From positions 1 to 11,766 of the forward strand of contig CAZBKO010000071.1 in the NCBI GenBank assembly GCA_964492545.1: 11,766 nt of DNA, written 5' to 3'. A program made the translations under genes and the position numbers. Of this stretch, positions 7,115 through 11,766 are shown piece by piece. The notes below the pieces were generated by a model, which had not been told where the DNA came from, searched no databases, and was given only the letters and a program-made list of their open reading frames with translations. This DNA is from RGIG1934 sp964492545 (GTDB lineage Bacteria; Bacillota; Clostridia; Lachnospirales; Lachnospiraceae). Numbering within the stretch: the stretch's first letter is position 1; the number at the start of each line of letters is the position of its first letter.

Positions 7115-8170
7115 TTACTTCTTAAATACCCAGGCTTTCTGTATTCTAAAGCTAATAAAGAACAATATTGTATCTATAACTGCTTTGGCTGCAACTACCA
7201 GACCTCCGCCAATATGCAGCACGTAAGCTGCTAAAAATACCAGGGCATACGATACCACCATCTGGCAAACACACAAAATATAATATCTCACAATTGTATT
7301 TCGCATACTTCCCTCTGACTTAAATACAATCTTGTGATTGAATGTGTAATTGCAAAGGGATGAAATAACTCTTGCCAGAATAGTTGATGCCAATATATAC
7401 ATGCTTTTATCCAAATGTCCTGCAAGAAGATGGCACATCACCGCAAACATTAAAAGGTCAACAACTGACGCCCATACAGAGCTTGCCAGAAACTTAAATA
7501 TTACTGCATATATTCTCACTGAATCCTTAATTGGATTAAAATGCGAAGACGAATTCTCTTCAATGTACACTGTATGAATCTTCACTTCCGAAAACGGAAT
7601 TCTGTGTTCTTTCATATATAATAGCATATTGGTTTCGTATTCGTATCTATTTCCATCTATTTCCAACATGTTGTGTAAATATTGTGCCGGAATACACCTA
7701 AGTCCTGTCTGTGTATCCGATATCTTAATTCCACATGCACATCTAAATACAAATCTTGTCATATTATTTCCAAACCGGCTCCTTGCAGGTACATCATCCT
7801 GTGAGAAATCTCTGCATCCCAGTATAATATTATCAGGCTTGTTTCTGTACTCATTAATGCAATTAACAATATCTGGAATTTCGTGTTGGTTATCACCATC
7901 CACAGTTATTACTGCTTTAATATCGCTTCTATTAAAAGTTACATATTTAAATGCGCTTCGAAGCGCCTGTCCCTTCCCCATATTAATATCATGCAAAATG
8001 ACTGTGCAGCCACTTTCCTTAGCATGCTTAAATGGTTCCTGATGCTTATCATCGCTTCCATCATCAACAACAATTATATTGTTAAACCCTGCAGACCTTA
8101 GTCCGTCAACTACTTGAATCAGCGCGTTATCAGGATTAAGAGAAGGTACAATTACCATAATATCATTCAT
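7115..8170 (-). CDS. Family 2 glycosyltransferase fused to a GtrA-like membrane domain
   Basis: A 351-residue protein with two parts. Residues 1-215 form a GT-A fold family 2 glycosyltransferase of the dolichyl/polyprenyl-phosphate sugar synthase type: MVIVPSLNP, IIVVDDGSDD (about 32-41), NMGKGQALRSAF, and the metal-binding VDGDNQ (about 90-95). Residues 222-348 are a GtrA-like domain of about four membrane helices, with the typical NYTFNHKIVF and IQKAWVF motifs ending two of them. GT2 enzymes of this type move a sugar from a nucleotide onto a polyprenyl phosphate, and GtrA domains are thought to flip that lipid-linked sugar across the membrane; the fusion would make and export one donor. ATG at 8168-8170 is preferred because AGAGGA lies six bases upstream; the ATG at 8174-8176 is only one base from that site. 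It is the first gene of the envelope cluster and ends 28 bases before the glycosidase gene. The donor sugar cannot be told from sequence. Confidence 0.9.
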   Translation of the reverse strand: MNDIMVIVPSLNPDNALIQVVDGLRSAGFNNIIVVDDGSDDKHQEPFKHAKESGCTVILHDINMGKGQALRSAFKYVTFNRSDIKAVITVDGDNQHEIPDIVNCINEYRNKPDNIILGCRDFSQDDVPARSRFGNNMTRFVFRCACGIKISDTQTGLRCIPAQYLHNMLEIDGNRYEYETNMLLYMKEHRIPFSEVKIHTVYIEENSSSHFNPIKDSVRIYAVIFKFLASSVWASVVDLLMFAVMCHLLAGHLDKSMYILASTILARVISSLCNYTFNHKIVFKSEGSMRNTIVRYYILCVCQMVVSYALVFLAAYVLHIGGGLVVAAKAVIDTILFFISFRIQKAWVFKK

Positions 8171-8176
8171 ACACAT

Positions 8177-8182
8177 TCCTCT
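8177..8182 (-). promoter_or_regulatory. Ribosome binding site deciding the glycosyltransferase start
   Basis: The minus strand reads AGAGGA, then ATGTGT, then ATG (8168-8170). The six-base spacing suits this second ATG, while the first ATG (8174-8176) abuts the site. The two choices differ by only two residues. Confidence 0.6.
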
Positions 8183-8199
8183 TTCCGTAAGTTATTGTT

Positions 8200-8228
8200 A
8201 TAATATGACAAATCATCACTAAATACAA
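8200..8228 (-). promoter_or_regulatory. Possible promoter of the six-gene envelope cluster
   Basis: In the 73 bases between the kinase stop codon and the glycosyltransferase start, the minus strand carries TTGTAT (223-228 of the 8000s; three of six -35 bases) and TATTAT (8200-8205; five of six -10 bases) separated by 17 bases. The match is moderate and the region is AT-rich, so chance similarity is possible. No terminator is seen before it, so the cluster may also receive transcripts from the kinase promoter. Confidence 0.38.
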
Positions 8229-8243
8229 GTAATTACATATAAT

Positions 8244-11159
8244 TTAATTACATTGTAAACATTTGTTCACATCTAATGTCTTTGCAATAGTTTCATACAT
8301 AACCTTGGGACTTATAGGCTTCGCAATGTGTGCATTCATTCCTGCGCTGATACATTCCTGCACATCACTGGTGTATGCATTTGCTGATAATGCAATAATT
8401 GGTATTGTTTTTGCATCATCTCTGTTCAGTGCTCTTATGGTTTTTGTTGCCTCTATCCCTCCGAGAACCGGCATTCTAATATCCATTAAAATAACATCAT
8501 AATAGAATTGCTTTGACTCTCTGAACATATCTATTGCTTCCTGTCCATTTGTTGCCAATGCCACCTCACAATCAGCCTTCTCCAGCAGTCTTGTGGCAAT
8601 TTGGGCATTTAGTGAGTGATCCTCAACCAAAAGAATTTTTCTTCCTTTGAGTTTGTCCATATCTTCTTCACTTTTATGATTGTCTTCTTTCTTTTTATGT
8701 TCAACTGCATTTTCATCAACTACCGGATAATCTAAAATAATCGTAAATCTGCTGCCCTTTCCAATTTCACTTTCAACATATATTTCACCATCCATCAGCT
8801 CTACCAATCTCTTCACAATTGATAATCCCAATCCAGTTCCTTCACTCTGTGGAATTATCGTCTGCTGCTCCTGGGAAAATGGTTTAAACAGCTTAGTTTC
8901 AACGAATTCTTTGCTCATGCCACATCCATTATCAGTTACTGTATACTTAATCCTTGAGTACTCGCTGTCTCTATGTACAAGGCTCTGCGCAAATTCCACG
9001 CGTCCTCCACATGATGTAAATTTAACCGCATTTGCCAATACATTAATAAATATTTGTTTGATACGAATTGGGTCAATATTTACATACTTCATTATTGCAA
9101 CCTTTTCGATTTTTACATCATATGTCACACCCTTTTTAGCCGCCATAGGTTCAATTATTCCATTTACACTATCCAGCAAATCCTTTGCAGCCACTATCTC
9201 CGGAGCAAAAGTAAACTGTCCGCTCTCGATTTTTTGGAAATCCAGGGTTTCATTAATCAGGCCGAGCAAATATCTTCCTGATGCCTTTATTTTATCTATA
9301 TTTTCATGCAGAATATTTATATCTTCCTCATCATCGCACAAATCTGTCATTCCTAATATTCCATTCATTGGAGTTCGCATATCATGGCTCATTCGAGCAA
9401 GGAACTCACTTTTCGTACGGTTCGCCTGATTTGCCTGCTGAGTCATCTCTATTAGATTCTCATTTATTTTTCTTAGCTCTGCATTGGCGGCATTAAGTTC
9501 ACTATTTGTATTTCCTATCTTAACAGCACTTCTAATTCTAAGTATCAACGCAATAACCACAACCATTATCAGGCACGCAATCAGCGCAATTATCAGTGTA
9601 AACCATGTTCTATATTTGTACAAATATTCACTAAATGTCAGCTGATACTGATTTGTAACTGTATATTTTGTAACAATATTAGTCTTCGTATTATCACCAA
9701 TACTATCTAAACATTTATTTATGATAGAAATAAGTCTTGCATCTTCTGATTTTAGTACTGACAATACTATATCCTGTCTAATACCGGTAGAAGCAAGTAC
9801 TGTTAGTGATTCATATCGTGGTTTTTGAAGCAGTGTGCTGCTGATATATGTATCTAGCAATGCAAAATCTGCCGAATCATTTACCAATGCATCTAAACAA
9901 TCCTGCTTGTCCCCTGCAAATATGACTGTTGCATTTGGATAAAGCCTGTTAAGCAGTTTTTCTCCATTTGTAAAAGTCTCAGGTATCGCCACTCTGACAG
10001 CATCATCTGTATGCAGTGTGCTTCCCTTAACAGCAACAAATGAAATATTATCTGTAAACATTGGATCTGATAGCAGTATGTCTGGAGAAAACACTGCAAA
10101 TTCTGAGCGTGATAGGCCGTTAAATATACGAACTCCCGATTTTTCATTCATGTAATCTACAGCCCTAACTGTATTTGGAATATCTTCATTCACAAAAGTT
10201 AAACCGCTTAGCTTAGATACCTCATCCAACAAATCCACTTGTATGCCATAAAAATTTCCATTTTCATCAATATCGCACCAGGGAAACCTATCTGTTTGGT
10301 TTCCAACTGTAATTGTCCCAACTGAAGCAATATATTCAGCTTCTTCTCTTGTAAATGAAGGAATTGTATTAGCATCCGAATTTCCAAAGTACTTTTTATG
10401 TATCTCTTCTTCAAAATATGGATCAGCTATTCGAAGCTTTGTCAAAGCTCGGTTAGCTTCAGAAATCAACTCCGTATTTCCCTCCTGCACAATTATATAG
10501 AAAGGATTCGAGGCAATATCGCCAATAGTTTTATATCCTGTCTGTTCCTCCATTCCCGCAATATAAACAGCATCTGCTTTCCCTGAATCAAGTGCCTCAA
10601 AGCACTCAGCGCCAGTAGGATAATAATCGAATTCGAAGGAAAATCCATTATCCTTTGCATATTTCTCAAATTCATCATTTGCAAAGTCTCCTTCAATAGC
10701 CGCAACAGTAATTCCGTTAAACGCCTTGTAGTCATCATAATAAAATCGCTCATCGTTTAATGCCGCGTACAGCTTACAATTCTCATATCCAAGTGGTGTG
10801 TCTGAATAATCATATATCTTATCACGTTCCTCTGAATACTGCGCAGTGCAAAGCATGTCAATCTCTCCTGCTGAGAGCATCTCAAGAAGCTTGTCCCAGC
10901 TTTCATTGACAAATTCATATTCCCATCCTGTATATTTTGACAGTTTGTCCATATACTCTTTTGCATATCCTGTATACTTGCTAGTCTCATCATTATCATT
11001 CATGCCCGGCACATCATACTTCCCAACCTTTATTATCTTCTTATCGCTATCATCGCTATTATCAGATGCGTTCACGACTATCGGATTAATACATATAATT
11101 AGCACTAACATCAACATAATATATCGGGGCTTAATCCTATATTTCATATAACTGCACAT
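8244..11159 (-). CDS. Hybrid sensor histidine kinase with two periplasmic-type solute-binding domains (BvgS/EvgS-like)
   Basis: A 971-residue protein. In order: signal or membrane segment (about 13-31, ending VVNA), solute-binding domain 1 (about 42-260), solute-binding domain 2 (about 278-490), membrane helix (about 521-541), a Gln/Asn-rich coiled coil, HisKA with FLARMSHDMRTPMNG (phospho-acceptor His592), and HATPase with NVLANAVKF (N box), DNGCGMS (from Asp743) and GTGLGLS (774-780). A receiver domain with ILLVEDHS and VILMDIRMP (phospho-acceptor Asp893) ends the protein. No HPt domain follows, unlike BvgS. All kinase motifs are intact. The start at 11157-11159 is chosen because AAGGAG lies seven bases upstream; an in-frame ATG at 11249 would add 30 residues, but that stretch overlaps the promoter candidate and is not typical of a signal peptide. 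The kinase likely senses a small extracellular solute; the partner regulator is not in this window. Confidence 0.92.
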   Translation of the reverse strand: MCSYMKYRIKPRYIMLMLVLIICINPIVVNASDNSDDSDKKIIKVGKYDVPGMNDNDETSKYTGYAKEYMDKLSKYTGWEYEFVNESWDKLLEMLSAGEIDMLCTAQYSEERDKIYDYSDTPLGYENCKLYAALNDERFYYDDYKAFNGITVAAIEGDFANDEFEKYAKDNGFSFEFDYYPTGAECFEALDSGKADAVYIAGMEEQTGYKTIGDIASNPFYIIVQEGNTELISEANRALTKLRIADPYFEEEIHKKYFGNSDANTIPSFTREEAEYIASVGTITVGNQTDRFPWCDIDENGNFYGIQVDLLDEVSKLSGLTFVNEDIPNTVRAVDYMNEKSGVRIFNGLSRSEFAVFSPDILLSDPMFTDNISFVAVKGSTLHTDDAVRVAIPETFTNGEKLLNRLYPNATVIFAGDKQDCLDALVNDSADFALLDTYISSTLLQKPRYESLTVLASTGIRQDIVLSVLKSEDARLISIINKCLDSIGDNTKTNIVTKYTVTNQYQLTFSEYLYKYRTWFTLIIALIACLIMVVVIALILRIRSAVKIGNTNSELNAANAELRKINENLIEMTQQANQANRTKSEFLARMSHDMRTPMNGILGMTDLCDDEEDINILHENIDKIKASGRYLLGLINETLDFQKIESGQFTFAPEIVAAKDLLDSVNGIIEPMAAKKGVTYDVKIEKVAIMKYVNIDPIRIKQIFINVLANAVKFTSCGGRVEFAQSLVHRDSEYSRIKYTVTDNGCGMSKEFVETKLFKPFSQEQQTIIPQSEGTGLGLSIVKRLVELMDGEIYVESEIGKGSRFTIILDYPVVDENAVEHKKKEDNHKSEEDMDKLKGRKILLVEDHSLNAQIATRLLEKADCEVALATNGQEAIDMFRESKQFYYDVILMDIRMPVLGGIEATKTIRALNRDDAKTIPIIALSANAYTSDVQECISAGMNAHIAKPISPKVMYETIAKTLDVNKCLQCN

Positions 11160-11166
11160 ATATTTT

Positions 11167-11172
11167 CTCCTT
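11167..11172 (-). promoter_or_regulatory. Ribosome binding site deciding the kinase start
   Basis: The minus strand reads AAGGAG, seven bases (AAAATAT), then ATG at 11157-11159. This places the start 30 codons inside the longest open frame and directly before a basic-hydrophobic signal-like segment. Confidence 0.8.
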
Positions 11173-11211
11173 CGTTGCTTAACGTGTTCACTAATCTTAC
11201 ATATGCTACTT

Positions 11212-11240
11212 ATTATACATTTGTTTTTAAACATCTTCAA
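11212..11240 (-). promoter_or_regulatory. SigA-type promoter of the sensor kinase
   Basis: Minus strand: -35 box TTGAAG (11235-11240; four of six consensus bases), 17-base spacer, and a perfect -10 box TATAAT (11212-11217). Transcription would begin near 11205, giving a leader of about 45 bases to the ATG at 11159. It lies within the N-terminal extension of the longest open frame, which supports the shorter protein. Confidence 0.7.
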
Positions 11241-11249
11241 TATTACCAC

Positions 11250-11277
11250 TCACATTATGGACATTTTTTCATAAAAT
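11250..11277 (+). promoter_or_regulatory. SigE-like sporulation promoter of cotJ
   Basis: Plus strand: TCACATT (11250-11256), 13-base spacer, CATAAAAT (11270-11277). Against the Bacillus subtilis SigE consensus as I recall it (-35 kmATATT, 13-15 spacing, -10 CATACAhT) this is six of seven and seven of eight bases. Transcription would start near 11284, about 23 bases before the cotJA ATG. B. subtilis cotJ is known to be SigE-dependent in the mother cell, which fits. The elements are AT-rich and unverified. Confidence 0.55.
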
Positions 11278-11306
11278 ATATTACAATCAACTATTAAGGA
11301 GTATTT

Positions 11307-11459
11307 ATGAACAATAATAATTACTACTCTAACATGCCTATTGGAATGGCCTACGTTCCATGGCAGCAGTGGGATAACATATATGATATAGACAAAGGAT
11401 TTTTTGTGGGGACGATTTTTGCCGATTTAAATAAGCCTTATCTTGGAAGGAGAGCCTGA
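11307..11459 (+). CDS. cotJA: Spore coat associated protein CotJA
   Basis: A 50-residue protein containing MPIGMAYVPWQQWDNIYDID and GTIFADLNKPYLGRRA. This matches the CotJA family pattern (P-x-GMAYVPWQ-x-W, then GTIF-x-x-L-x-KP), small proteins of the spore coat made in the mother cell. In Bacillus, cotJA is the first gene of the cotJABC operon. The family is usually 60-80 residues, so this one is short at the N-terminus. The start is the ATG at 11307 with AAGGAG (11296-11301) five bases upstream. It ends with TGA two bases before the cotJB start, and its 3' end holds the cotJB ribosome site, so the two are co-translated. Transcription is divergent from the sensor kinase. Confidence 0.9.
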   Translation: MNNNNYYSNMPIGMAYVPWQQWDNIYDIDKGFFVGTIFADLNKPYLGRRA

Positions 11460-11461
11460 CT

Positions 11462-11766
11462 ATGAATACTAATCATGCAGAGTGTTGTAAACTCAAAAGT
11501 GTTATTGATATGGCAAGCTTTGCCATGGATGATGCCAGATTATTTCTTGATACGCATCCAAACAATGCTGAAGCTATGGCCTACTATGAAAAGCATCGTT
11601 GTATCAGAGAGCATGCTCTTCACAACTACACTGAACAGTGTGGACCTATGTGTTCCTATGATGTGAATGCCAGTAACTATTGGACTTGGAATTGTGGCCC
11701 ATGGCCTTGGGAAGTCCAGCTAATAAATGTCAACAGTAAAATGAAAAAATATTTAATTTATTTTTG
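11462..11766 (+). CDS. cotJB: Spore coat protein CotJB, open at the window end
   Basis: 101 codons with no stop before the window ends. The core FAMDDARLFLDTHPNNAEAM (20-39), AYYEKH, and the C-terminal YWTWNCGPWPWE (73-84) are CotJB family hallmarks (an LDTHP motif followed by a Trp-rich end). CotJB is a small inner-coat component that pairs with CotJA and the manganese-catalase-like CotJC. The ATG follows AAGGAG (11447-11452) by nine bases. Two oddities are seen. Most family members as I recall them end shortly after the PWPWE motif, but here the frame continues at least 17 more residues (VQLINVNSKMKKYLIYF). It also has six cysteines (8, 9, 47, 60, 64, 78), many for this family. cotJC is not visible; it would be expected just downstream. 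Confidence 0.86.
   Translation, partial: MNTNHAECCKLKSVIDMASFAMDDARLFLDTHPNNAEAMAYYEKHRCIREHALHNYTEQCGPMCSYDVNASNYWTWNCGPWPWEVQLINVNSKMKKYLIYF

Noticed and set aside
8229..8251. Inverted repeat (GTAATTA ... TAATTAC) spanning the kinase stop codon as a terminator
   Set aside because: The seven-base stem is entirely A/T except its end pair and no T-run follows on either strand, so it is unlikely to stop transcription.
11160..11249. A 30-residue N-terminal extension of the kinase starting at 11249
   Set aside because: It has no ribosome site, overlaps the best SigA-type promoter, and would place a Lys/Arg-rich non-signal stretch before an otherwise normal signal segment. The ATG at 11159 has AAGGAG at good spacing.

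Overview
The window is AT-rich DNA from an endospore-forming, low-GC Gram-positive bacterium. The family-level look of the proteins (class II aldolase N-terminus, CotJA/CotJB spore-coat pair, NAGPA-type phosphodiester glycosidase, MoxR/DUF58/transglutaminase trio, dual-SBP hybrid kinase) suggests a member of the Clostridia, most likely a Lachnospiraceae. This placement is an inference from recognisable protein families, not from a marker gene.

Layout, left to right. Bases 1-130 hold the first 43 codons of a class II fructose-bisphosphate aldolase on the minus strand, with its own probable promoter. From 8170 down to 215 runs a tight minus-strand cluster of six genes, transcribed right to left. 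In transcription order these are a family 2 glycosyltransferase fused to a GtrA membrane domain, a membrane-anchored phosphodiester glycosidase (interrupted by a 10-N assembly gap), a single-pass membrane protein with TcaA-like features, a MoxR AAA+ ATPase, a DUF58 protein and a TgpA-like membrane transglutaminase. Gaps inside the cluster are 28, 14, 17 and 13 bases, and the last two genes overlap by one base (TAATG), so one mRNA is likely. Upstream at 8244-11159 is a minus-strand hybrid sensor kinase with two extracytoplasmic solute-binding domains. Divergent from it, on the plus strand from 11307, are cotJA and cotJB, the latter running off the window.

How the genes may work together: MoxR, DUF58 and a membrane transglutaminase form a recurrent bacterial module thought to act in envelope assembly. 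Here it is joined to a lipid-linked sugar transferase/flippase candidate, an extracellular glycosidase-like enzyme and a TcaA-like extracellular sensor or scaffold. Together they look like a cell-envelope glycopolymer or surface-protein maturation system; this is inference. The kinase may sense a small extracellular solute, and no partner response regulator or HPt protein is in the window. The 11160-11306 region contains two back-to-back promoter candidates. One is a SigA-type promoter for the kinase and the other resembles a sporulation SigE promoter for cotJ; their -35 boxes are only 9 bases apart.

There is no non-coding stretch over 300 bases. I saw no tRNA, rRNA, CRISPR array, insertion sequence, riboswitch or convincing intrinsic terminator.
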